Assembly (NCBI RefSeq): GCF_024211255.1
Contig: NZ_JAMLDY010000004.1
Coordinates: 124,001 to 188,000 of the forward strand
Length of the DNA: 64,000 bases
Source: Sphingomonas liriopis
GTDB lineage: Bacteria > Pseudomonadota > Alphaproteobacteria > Sphingomonadales > Sphingomonadaceae
Reading direction: 5' to 3'
The stretch's first letter is position 1; every line of letters starts with the position of its first letter. Below, piece after piece: positions 27,104 through 34,900 of this stretch. The notes under the pieces are model-generated. The model searched no databases and was not told the origin of the DNA. It saw only the letters and a program-made list of their open reading frames with translations. The translations under genes and the position numbers were made by a program.

Positions 27104-27879
27104 CTAGTCCTCCGTGTTGAAAGCGTGTCGGTGTGCCCGCGCAGGCCGGCACCGATCAGGGAAAAGAAGGCGCGGCTCGCCGGCGCCTCGGCGACGTCCC
27201 ATTCGGGATGCCATTGCACGCCGAGCACGTCGGCGCCGCAGGGGCGGGCCGACACCGCCTCGATCAGGCCGTCGTCGGCGGCGATCGCCTCGATCGTCAG
27301 GCCCGACCCCAGCCGGTCGATGCCCTGCTGGTGCACCGAATTGACCCGCATCCGCCGCGTGCCGGTGGCGTCCGCGAGGCGGCCGTCGGCGACCAGTTCG
27401 ACGTCGTGGCCGTGATGGAAGAGCGATTCGTAATCCCCCTCCCACGCGCCGCGGTGATGACGGTCGGCGTGGGGCGCGGGGGCGAGCGTGCCGCCGAACA
27501 GCACGTTGATCTCCTGCAACCCGCGGCAGATGCCGAAGACGGGCTTGCCCGCCGCGATCATCCGGCCGGCGAGCGCCAGCGCCACCTCGTCACGCGGTTC
27601 GTCCACCACCTGCCCGGTGGGGAGCGGCGGCCCGCCGTAGCGCCATGGCGCGACATGGCTGCGCGATCCGGTGAGCAGCAGGCCGTCGAGGATCTGAGCC
27701 AGCGTCGCGACATCGGCGGTGTCGGGCATCGCCGGCACCAGCAGCACGGTGGCGCCGGCGAGCCGGGTGAGCGGCGCGACGAAGCGGCTGGCGACGACCT
27801 GTACCGGCCGGTCGGCGACTTCGTTGCAGCACAGCACGCCGATCACCGGCCGGCGTGCGGGATCGGTTCGCTGCGCCAT
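27100..27879 (-). CDS. Gamma-glutamyl-gamma-aminobutyrate hydrolase family (peptidase C26)
   Basis: A 259-residue class I glutamine-amidotransferase-like hydrolase related to PuuD. The nucleophile is in FGICRGLQEINV, and the His-Glu pair is in GVQWHPEWD. GLLLTGSRSHVAPWRYGG is the oxyanion-side segment. It overlaps the upstream serine acetyltransferase stop by one base (TGATG), so the two are co-expressed. Known members cleave gamma-glutamyl bonds; pairing with a cysteine-pathway gene hints at glutathione-like or gamma-glutamyl substrates, which is inference. Confidence 0.85.
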   Translation of the reverse strand: MAQRTDPARRPVIGVLCCNEVADRPVQVVASRFVAPLTRLAGATVLLVPAMPDTADVATLAQILDGLLLTGSRSHVAPWRYGGPPLPTGQVVDEPRDEVALALAGRMIAAGKPVFGICRGLQEINVLFGGTLAPAPHADRHHRGAWEGDYESLFHHGHDVELVADGRLADATGTRRMRVNSVHQQGIDRLGSGLTIEAIAADDGLIEAVSARPCGADVLGVQWHPEWDVAEAPASRAFFSLIGAGLRGHTDTLSTRRTR

Positions 27880-28847
27880 CACACCACCACCGCCACGAGC
27901 GTGTCGCGCAGCGCATGGCCGGCGGAGGGAGCGAGCAAATCCGCGTCCGGCTGGACGACGACCCCGCCGGGGGGCACGTCGGTCAGCAGCCAGACGTTGC
28001 CGCCGATCGTCGCGCCATCGCCGATGCGCACGGGGCCGAGGATCGTCGCGCCGGCGTAGATCACCACATCGTCGCCGACCACCGGATGGCGTGCGTAACG
28101 CCCCCTCGGCGAGCGGTGCGCGGCGCCGAGCGGGCTGCGCGCGCCGAGCGTGACATGCTGGTAGAGCCGCACGCCGCTGCCGACGATCGCGGTCTCGCCA
28201 ATGACGACGCCGGTGCCGTGGTCGATGAAGAAGCGTTCGCCGATCGTCGCACCGGGGTGGATGTCGATGCCGGTGCGTTCGTTGGCGAGTTCGGAGATCA
28301 GCCGCGCGACGATCGGCGCGCCCAGCCCATGCAGCTGATGCGCGATGCGGTGGTGCAGGCTGGCGATCGCACCGGGATAGCAGACCAGGATCTCGTCGGT
28401 GCTGCCCGCGGCGGGATCGCCCAGGAACGCGGCCTCGACGTCGCTGTCGACCAGCCGGCGGATGTCGCCCAGCGTGTCGGCGAACAGGCGGACGATCGTC
28501 GCGGCCTGATCGGCGTCGAAGCGGCTGCGCGCCTCGATCTGCCAATAGCCGAGCTCGTGATCGATCTCGCGCTCCAGCTCGGTGAAGGCGGCGGATAGCT
28601 TGGCGGCGACGAAGCGGTCTTCATCGGCGGCGGTGACACGCTGGAAGCCGAGGCGGCGGGGGTAGAGCGCCTCGGCGAGCAGCGCGACGATCCGCTCGAT
28701 CGCGCTGCGCGACGGGAAGACCGCGGCGGCGCGCTGCGGCTGCTGGCGTTCGCGCCAGGCGTCGCGCGCGCTGCGCAACGCCGCGACCGCCTCGCCGAGC
28801 GTGGCGCCGGCATGCTGGTCGGATGCGATCGACGCGGCGGTGGTCAT
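27879..28847 (-). CDS. Serine O-acetyltransferase (EpsC-type)
   Basis: A 322-residue enzyme that makes O-acetylserine for cysteine synthesis. The N-terminal helical half (about residues 1-180) is followed by left-handed beta-helix repeats: DIHPGATIGERFFIDHGTGV, VIGETAIVGSGVRLYQHVTLGA and VVIYAGATILGPVRIGDGATIGGN. HPGA and DHGTG carry the catalytic His/Asp. The ATG at 28847 was chosen over 28913. An AT-rich palindrome lies upstream (28916-28939), unlike the rest of the window, and is the likely control region. Confidence 0.9.
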   Translation of the reverse strand: MTTAASIASDQHAGATLGEAVAALRSARDAWRERQQPQRAAAVFPSRSAIERIVALLAEALYPRRLGFQRVTAADEDRFVAAKLSAAFTELEREIDHELGYWQIEARSRFDADQAATIVRLFADTLGDIRRLVDSDVEAAFLGDPAAGSTDEILVCYPGAIASLHHRIAHQLHGLGAPIVARLISELANERTGIDIHPGATIGERFFIDHGTGVVIGETAIVGSGVRLYQHVTLGARSPLGAAHRSPRGRYARHPVVGDDVVIYAGATILGPVRIGDGATIGGNVWLLTDVPPGGVVVQPDADLLAPSAGHALRDTLVAVVV

Positions 28848-28915
28848 CGCGACGCGGTTCGCAGGCGGACAGGCAATGGCGTCGTCGACATGGCGGCTTC
28901 TCCAGGGCGCCATGA

Positions 28916-28939
28916 TATTCTACTGAATTAATAGGAATA
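28916..28939. promoter_or_regulatory. AT-rich imperfect palindrome upstream of serine acetyltransferase
   Basis: A 24-base imperfect palindrome with ends TATTC and GAATA around AATT, in a very AT-rich patch (28914-28950) of otherwise GC-rich DNA. It is placed as an operator or activator site for the cysteine-pathway operon. The half AATAGGAAT recalls sites of Rrf2-type cysteine regulators, but that is only a resemblance. Confidence 0.4.
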
Positions 28940-28982
28940 GAAAGAAAAGCTTTGCGGTCGCCAAGCCCGGCTGGACGGCGGG

Positions 28983-30224
28983 TTACGGTTCGGCGGGGCG
29001 TGGTACGGGCCGGTCCGGCAGCGGGAGCGGCGCGACGCGGGCGAGCATCGCGCCGACGATCAGCGCCAGCCCCGCCAGCGCGAGACAGAAGGCGGTGACC
29101 CCCGGCCAGCCCGCGCGCGTCCAGGCGACGCCCCCGGCGGACCCGAGGACGCTCGATCCCAGATAATAGAAGAACAGGTACAGCGCCGCGCCCTGGCCGC
29201 GATTGCCCAATGCGCGGCGGCCGACCCAGGCGCTGGCGATCGAATGTGCGCCGAAGAAGCCGATGGTGACGAACGCGATCCCGGCGATGACCAGCCACAA
29301 CGGCGCCGCACCGGTGGCGAGGATGCCGCCGATCAGCAGCACGACCGGCAGCCAGAATATTCGTCGCCGTCCGACCCGTCCGGCAAACGATCCGAACAGC
29401 GCCGAACTCGCCGAGCCGAGGACGTAGAGCAGGAAGACGAGCCCGACCGCCGCCTGGCTGAGGCCATAGGGCGGCGCGAGCAGGCGGAAGCCGGCGTAAT
29501 TGTAGATGGTGACGAAAACGCCCATCAACAGGAACGCCTCGGCATAGAGCAGGGGCAAGGCCGCGTCGCGGAACAGCGCGGCGGCGCCGGCGAGCGGGCT
29601 GCCGCCGCGGCCCGCGACGAACCCGCGCGACGGCGGCGCGAGTCGCCGGAAGGCTTCGGCCATGACGACGCCGGCGAGGCCGACGCTGCCCAATGCCCAG
29701 CGCCAGCCGGCGACGTCGGCGACCAGGCTGGCGACGAGTCGCCCGCCCATCCCGCCCAGCGCGCTGCCCGCGATATAGAGGCCCATCGCCGCGCCGACCG
29801 AGGCGACGTCCACCTCCTCGGCGACATAGGCCATCGCCACCGCCGGTACCCCGGCGAGCGCGACGCCGGTCAGCAGCCGCAGCGTCAGCAGCATCGGCCA
29901 CCCGGGCACCAGCGCCGCGGCGAGGGTTAGCGCGCCGGCGAGGAACATCGCGCACACCATCAGCGGCCGCCGCCCGACCCGGTCGGACAGGATGCCGGCG
30001 AACAGGATGCCGATCGCCAGCGGCCCGGTGGCGAGCGATACCGCGAGCGACGCGCCCTCCGCGCTTAACGCAAAATCGGTGGCGAACAGCGGCAGCAGCG
30101 GCTGCACCGCATAGAGCAGCGAGAAGGTCGAGAAGCCTGCGAACAGCATCGCGCCCGTCAGCCGGCGATAGGCCGGCGTGCCCCGGCGCAGCGGCGTGTC
30201 AGCGGGCGGCACGCCGCCGTCCAC
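28983..30224 (-). CDS. MFS transporter (YnfM-like)
   Basis: A 413-residue major facilitator with about 12 hydrophobic segments. The loop 2-3 motif is GILSDRVGRRPLM, and SFAGRVGRRRIF is its counterpart in the second half. The opening LTGAMLFAGFSTFSLLYAVQPLLPLFA resembles YnfM-type exporters. The substrate is unknown. The GTG start at 30224 lies 26 bases inside the nhaA end, making it the last gene of an overlapping three-gene operon. Confidence 0.85.
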   Translation of the reverse strand: MDGGVPPADTPLRRGTPAYRRLTGAMLFAGFSTFSLLYAVQPLLPLFATDFALSAEGASLAVSLATGPLAIGILFAGILSDRVGRRPLMVCAMFLAGALTLAAALVPGWPMLLTLRLLTGVALAGVPAVAMAYVAEEVDVASVGAAMGLYIAGSALGGMGGRLVASLVADVAGWRWALGSVGLAGVVMAEAFRRLAPPSRGFVAGRGGSPLAGAAALFRDAALPLLYAEAFLLMGVFVTIYNYAGFRLLAPPYGLSQAAVGLVFLLYVLGSASSALFGSFAGRVGRRRIFWLPVVLLIGGILATGAAPLWLVIAGIAFVTIGFFGAHSIASAWVGRRALGNRGQGAALYLFFYYLGSSVLGSAGGVAWTRAGWPGVTAFCLALAGLALIVGAMLARVAPLPLPDRPVPRPAEP

Positions 30225-31410
30225 AGCTAGCCAGTATCGCGACCCCCGCCAGCGCCGAGAGGATCGATCCCGCGAGCACGCCGATCTTCACCTCCGCCAT
30301 CACCGCCGGATCGGCGAAGGCGAGGCCGCCGATGAACAGGCTCATCGTGAACCCAATCCCCGCGACCAGCGCCATGCCATAGAGCTGCGCCCAGCTGACT
30401 CCGGCCGGACGCCGTGCAACCCCCAGCCGGTCGGCGCCCCAGATCGCGCCGAAGATGCCGGCCTGTTTGCCGACGAACAGCCCGAGCGCGATCCCCAGCA
30501 CCAGCGGCTGGGTCAGTGTCGCGAGGCTCGCACCCGCCAGCGACACGCCGGCATTGGCGAAGCCGAACAGCGGCACGATGCCGAAGGCGACCCAGGGGTG
30601 CAGACCCTGCTCCAGCCGGTGGAGTGGCGAGGTCGCATCGTCGGGCGCGCCGGGCGAGGGGCGGATGGGGATAAGCATCGCGGTCAGCACCCCGGCGATC
30701 GTCGCATGCACCCCCGATTGCAGCACGAACAGCCACAAAGCCGCGCCGGCGAGCAGATAGGGCCACAGCGCCATCACCTGCCGCCGGTTGAGCACGTAGA
30801 GGACGACCAGCGCCAGCGCCGCCCCGGCCAGCGCCAGCACCTGGATCGTCTCGGTATAGGCGATCGCAATGATCGCCACCGCGCCCATGTCGTCGACGAT
30901 CGCCACCGTGGTCAGCAGCAGCTTCAGCGCCGATGGCACCCGGCTGCCGAGCAGCGCCAGCACGCCGATCGCAAAGGCGATATCGGTGGCGGCGGGGATC
31001 GCCCAGCCGGGCTGCAACCCCGGTTCGGCGCCGGCGACGAGCAGGAAGACGAGCGCCGGCACCGCCATTCCGGCCGCCGCGGCGATGAAGGGCAGGCGAC
31101 GCCGGTCGGCGCTGGCGAGGCGTCCGTCGACGAACTCGCGCTTGATCTCCAGCCCGACGAGCAGGAAGAACAGCGCCATCAGCCCGTCGTTGATCCAAAG
31201 ATGCACCGTCATCGGCCCCAGCGCCGGCGTCAGCGTCGGCCCGGTGCGATAATGGAGCAGCGCCTCATAGCCGGGCGCGGTGGCGGGCAGGTTGGCGACG
31301 ACCATCGCGCACGCGGCGGCGGCGATCAGCACGATGCCGCCCGCCGCCTCGCTGTGCAGGAAATCGCGCAGCGCGCTGTGCGTGCCGCGGCGGGGGGGAC
31401 GGGACGTCAT
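30199..31410 (-). CDS. nhaA: Na+/H+ antiporter NhaA
   Basis: A 403-residue inner-membrane antiporter for sodium and pH balance. The ion-binding core is visible as PAATDIAFAIGVLALLG and VAIVDDMGAVAIIAIAY (two adjacent Asp residues), and VGKQAGIFGA, GIGFTMSLFIGGLAF and WINDGLMALFFLLVGLEIKREF are family blocks. It starts at ATG 31410 in an ATGA overlap with the upstream MFS gene and overlaps the next MFS gene by 26 bases. Confidence 0.95.
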   Translation of the reverse strand: MTSRPPRRGTHSALRDFLHSEAAGGIVLIAAAACAMVVANLPATAPGYEALLHYRTGPTLTPALGPMTVHLWINDGLMALFFLLVGLEIKREFVDGRLASADRRRLPFIAAAAGMAVPALVFLLVAGAEPGLQPGWAIPAATDIAFAIGVLALLGSRVPSALKLLLTTVAIVDDMGAVAIIAIAYTETIQVLALAGAALALVVLYVLNRRQVMALWPYLLAGAALWLFVLQSGVHATIAGVLTAMLIPIRPSPGAPDDATSPLHRLEQGLHPWVAFGIVPLFGFANAGVSLAGASLATLTQPLVLGIALGLFVGKQAGIFGAIWGADRLGVARRPAGVSWAQLYGMALVAGIGFTMSLFIGGLAFADPAVMAEVKIGVLAGSILSALAGVAILASCGRRRAAR

Positions 31411-32621
31411 CCGGTGTGGCGTAACGGCTGCGCGGGCGCACGCAAGCCGCTCGCGCCGCGCTCGACCATCGCTGCCACCGACAGGATCGCGAACCCGCCG
31501 AGCGCCAGCCCGCAGCCGACCAGCCCGGTCGAGGTCCAGCCCAGCCCCGCGGCGATGGCGAGCCCGCCGAGCCACGGCCCGATCGCATTGGCAGTGTTGA
31601 ACGCCGAATGGTTGAGCGCGGCGGCAAGCGCCTGCGCATCGCCGGCGACGTCCATCAGCCGTGTCTGCAGCACCGTGCCGAGCGCGCCGCCTAGGCCGAT
31701 CGCGAAGACGTCGAACGTCATCGTCCACACATTGCCCGCGGCAAGCGGATACAGCGCCAGTGCCCCCGCCGACCACAGCAGCAGCGCTCCCGCGGTCGGC
31801 ATCAGCGCGCGATCGGCGAAGCGCGGGACGACGAGGTTGCCGATCGTCATGCCGGTGCCGAACACCGCCAGCATCAGCGGTACGCTGCGCGGGGACAGGC
31901 CGGTGACGTCCATCAGCGTCGCCGCCAGATAGGTATAGACCGCGAACATGCCGCCGAAGCCGATCGCGCCGGTACCGAGCGTCAGCCACACCTGCGGTCG
32001 CTTCAGGGCACCGAGTTCGCGCAACGGACTGGCGCTGCGGTCGGGCGCGTCGATCGGCGCGAGCAGCGCGACGAGCCCGGCGGTGGTCAGCGCCAGCAGC
32101 GCGACCAATGCGAAGACCCAGCGCCAGCTCGCGATCTGGCCGAGCAGGCTGGCGAACGGCACGCCGACGATCGTCGCGACGGTGAGGCCCAGCATCACCC
32201 GCCCCACCGCCTGTGTCCGCCGGTCGGCGGGCACCAGCGACGCCGCGACCAGCGAGGCGATGCCGAAATAGGCACCGTGCGGCAGCCCGGCGAGGAAACG
32301 GAAGGCGAGCATCCAGCCATAGCTCGGCGCGAGCGCGGACAGCGTATTGCCGATCGCGAACAACGCCATCAGCCCGATCAGCAGCGTCCGCCGCGACATC
32401 TTCGCCGACAGCACCGCGATCGTCGGCGCCCCGACCACGACGCCGAGCGCATAGGCGCTGATGACATGGCCGACGGTCGGCGCATCGATGCCGAGCCCGC
32501 GCGCGAGATCGGGTTCGAGGCTCATCGCGGCGAATTCGGTCGTCCCGATCGCGAATCCACCGACGGCGAGCGCGAGATGGACGAGGCCGGGATGTGCCGC
32601 GGCGGTGTGGCGTAGGGTCAT
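31407..32621 (-). CDS. MFS transporter (AraJ/sugar-efflux type)
   Basis: A 404-residue major facilitator with 12 predicted membrane segments. AVGGFAIGTTEFAAMSLEPDLARGLG is the characteristic opening of AraJ/YdhP-like exporters, and APTIAVLSAKMSRRTLLIGLM is the loop 2-3 motif. HSAFNTANAIGPWLGGLAI in helix 10-11 is also typical. Members export arabinose-like sugars or drugs. It is the first gene of the MFS-nhaA-MFS operon. Confidence 0.87.
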   Translation of the reverse strand: MTLRHTAAAHPGLVHLALAVGGFAIGTTEFAAMSLEPDLARGLGIDAPTVGHVISAYALGVVVGAPTIAVLSAKMSRRTLLIGLMALFAIGNTLSALAPSYGWMLAFRFLAGLPHGAYFGIASLVAASLVPADRRTQAVGRVMLGLTVATIVGVPFASLLGQIASWRWVFALVALLALTTAGLVALLAPIDAPDRSASPLRELGALKRPQVWLTLGTGAIGFGGMFAVYTYLAATLMDVTGLSPRSVPLMLAVFGTGMTIGNLVVPRFADRALMPTAGALLLWSAGALALYPLAAGNVWTMTFDVFAIGLGGALGTVLQTRLMDVAGDAQALAAALNHSAFNTANAIGPWLGGLAIAAGLGWTSTGLVGCGLALGGFAILSVAAMVERGASGLRAPAQPLRHTG

Positions 32622-32731
32622 GAGGTGTGTCGGCCGCTATTGCTGCAATGCAGCAAACAACGGGTGGAGGGTGGGGGAGGTTCCGCTTCGAATGCTGACC
32701 TGAAGCGCGTCACGGCCCGCCCCATATCCCC

Positions 32732-32838
32732 CGTCACCCCGGACGTGTTCCGGGGTCCACCGGGCCGCGGGCGTATCGTCCCGCATCAAGCCCTTCGCCT
32801 CGCCGTGGAGTGGACCCCGGAACAAGTCCGGGGTGACG
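32732..32838. repeat. Intergenic palindrome, family B copy 1
   Basis: CGTCACCCCGGACGTGTTCC at one end and GGAACAAGTCCGGGGTGACG at the other, pairing over about 20 bases; the body holds GGGTCCAC and GTGGACCCC class arms. Other copies are at 43653-43762, 55908-56015, 57674-57933 (interrupted) and 63611-63718. It lies between the lysS stop and the MFS start, the only visible feature in that gap. Confidence 0.75.
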
Positions 32839-32856
32839 AACGGAGTGGGAGCGGGC

Positions 32857-34437
32857 TCAGCCCACCTTCGCCAGCGCCTCGGCGATCAGGCGGCGGCTGT
32901 TGTCCACCCCGTACAGGGCGATGAAGCTGCCCATCCGCGGCCCCTGTTCCGAGCCGAGCAGCGTCTCGTACAGCGCCTTGAACCAGTCGCGCAGGGTGTC
33001 GAACCCAGCGGTCTTGCCGATCTCGTAGACGACGTTCTGGATGTCCTCCGCGCTCGCCTCCGCCGGCAGCGCGGCGAGGTCGGCGTCGAGGCGGCGCAAC
33101 GCCGCGACCTCGACCCCCTCGGGCGCGCGGCGCTTCAGGGTCGGTGCGACGAAATCGCGGGCATAGGCGAGCGCATAGCCGATCAGCCGGTCGAGTTCCG
33201 GGTCCCGTTCCGGCGTCGCATCGGGGACGTAGTTGCGCAGATAGCCCCAAACCTGCTCCTTGCTCGCCTCGCCCATCACCCCGACGAGGTTGAGCAGCAG
33301 GCCGAACGTCACCGGCAGCGTCGCGGTCGGCACCTTGCCGTCATGGATATGATGGACCGGATTGCCGAGCCGCTGCGGTGCCTCCTGCGTCGGATAATTG
33401 CCGCGGAACTGCCAGTAATCGTCGACCGCGCGCGGGATGACGCCGAAGTGCAGCGCCTTCGCCTTCTTGGGCTCGCGATAGGCGAAGAAGGCGAGGCTTT
33501 CCTCGGGACCATAGGTCAGCCACTGGTCGAGGCTGAGGCCGTTGCCCTTCGACTTGGAGATCTTCTCGCCCTTCTCGTCGAGGAACATCTCGTAGTTGAA
33601 GCCTTCGGGCGGGCGGCCGCCGAGGACGCGGGCGATCTTCGACGACTGCGTGACCGAATCGATCAGGTCCTTGCCCGCCATCTCGTAATCGACGCCCAGC
33701 GCGACCCAGCGCATCGCCCAGTCGACCTTCCATTGCAGCTTGCTGAGGCCACCAAGCGCCGACTGGACGACGCGTTCGCCGTTCTCGTCGGTGAAGGCGA
33801 TCGTGCCGGCGTCGGCGTCGACCACCTCGACCGGCACCTGCAGCACGACGCCGCTGGTCGGGCTGACCGGAAGGACCGGCGAATAGGTCTCGCGGCGCTC
33901 GGCGCGCAGCGTCGGCAGCATCACGTCGAGGATGCCCTGATAGTGGCGCAGCACGCCCTTGATGGCGTCGTCGAACTTGCCGCCCTCGTAATAGTCGGTG
34001 GACGACGCGAACTCGTAGTCGAAGCCGAAGCGGTCGAGGAATGCACGCAGCATCGCGTTGTTGTGCGCGGCGAAACTGTCGAACTTGCCGAACGGATCGG
34101 GGATTCGGGTCAGCGGCTTGCCGAGATGCGCGCGCAGCATGTCGCCGTTGGGGACGTTGTCGGGCACCTTGCGCAGCCCGTCCATGTCGTCGCTGAACGC
34201 GATCAGCCGCGTTGGCTGGTCGCTGAGCGTGTGGAAGGCGTTGCGCACCATCGTCGTGCGCAGCACCTCGTTGAACGTGCCGATATGCGGCAGCCCCGAG
34301 GGGCCGTAGCCAGTCTCGAACAGGATCGGCGCGCCGCCGGGCTTGCCGTCGGGATAGCGCTTGAGGAGCTTGCGCGCCTCCTCATAGGGCCAGGCCTTGG
34401 CGTCGAGGGCGGCGGAGCGCAGGTCGATATCGGTCAT
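32857..34437 (-). CDS. lysS: Lysine--tRNA ligase, class I
   Basis: A 526-residue class I LysRS, the archaeal-type enzyme retained by alphaproteobacteria instead of the class II form. The HIGH motif is PHIG (50-53) in [16 protein letters not shown] and the KMSKS motif is KISKS (292-296) in [13 protein letters not shown]. The C-terminal region (about 400-526) is the helical anticodon-binding cage. It is a single gene with a dispersed repeat after its stop. Confidence 0.95.
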   Translation of the reverse strand: MTDIDLRSAALDAKAWPYEEARKLLKRYPDGKPGGAPILFETGYGPSGLPHIGTFNEVLRTTMVRNAFHTLSDQPTRLIAFSDDMDGLRKVPDNVPNGDMLRAHLGKPLTRIPDPFGKFDSFAAHNNAMLRAFLDRFGFDYEFASSTDYYEGGKFDDAIKGVLRHYQGILDVMLPTLRAERRETYSPVLPVSPTSGVVLQVPVEVVDADAGTIAFTDENGERVVQSALGGLSKLQWKVDWAMRWVALGVDYEMAGKDLIDSVTQSSKIARVLGGRPPEGFNYEMFLDEKGEKISKSKGNGLSLDQWLTYGPEESLAFFAYREPKKAKALHFGVIPRAVDDYWQFRGNYPTQEAPQRLGNPVHHIHDGKVPTATLPVTFGLLLNLVGVMGEASKEQVWGYLRNYVPDATPERDPELDRLIGYALAYARDFVAPTLKRRAPEGVEVAALRRLDADLAALPAEASAEDIQNVVYEIGKTAGFDTLRDWFKALYETLLGSEQGPRMGSFIALYGVDNSRRLIAEALAKVG

Positions 34438-34495
34438 AGCGCCGCGGGACTAAGCACCCCGGGCGTTTACGGCAACTCCCTTGGCAGGCGCGACC

Positions 34496-34804
34496 TTAGC
34501 GGCATCGATCCTTTGCGGTGATCGTGCGGTCGATCGCACGGCCGGCAAAGGCGCCGCCGACCGCGCCGCCGATCGTGCCCAGCGCGCCATGGCCGAGCAC
34601 CGAATTGCCAAGCAGCGCACCGCCGACGCCGCCCGCGACGAGGCCGGTGGTGCCGCTCGAATGGCGGCAGCGCTTGACGTGACGATAGCCGCGCTCGTGC
34701 GAATGGCGGTAATGATGGCGGGCCTCGGCCTTGCTGGCCGGAACCACGAAACTGGCGGGGAGCGCGAGCGAGACGGCGCCGAGCGCGAGCAGCAGATGAC
34801 GCAT
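34496..34804 (-). CDS. Glycine-zipper secreted/membrane protein
   Basis: A 102-residue protein. Residues 1-28 form a signal peptide (LLLALGAVSLALPASFVVPASKAEA), followed by a His/Arg-rich stretch (RHHYRHSHERGYRHVKRCRHSS) and a glycine-zipper segment LVAGGVGGALLGNSVLGHGALGTIGGAVGGAFAGRAID, as in 17-kDa antigen-type outer-membrane proteins. No lipobox is present. The two remaining cysteines may pair. The His cluster could bind metal, which is speculative. Confidence 0.82.
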   Translation of the reverse strand: MRHLLLALGAVSLALPASFVVPASKAEARHHYRHSHERGYRHVKRCRHSSGTTGLVAGGVGGALLGNSVLGHGALGTIGGAVGGAFAGRAIDRTITAKDRCR

Positions 34805-34900
34805 GGAGACTGATCCTAATCAAGCGGATGACCCGTGCCGAACGTGCGATGAGCCGTCGGGTTGCACCGGCGCCCGGTTGCCATTCTGTTCCCGGGGCGT

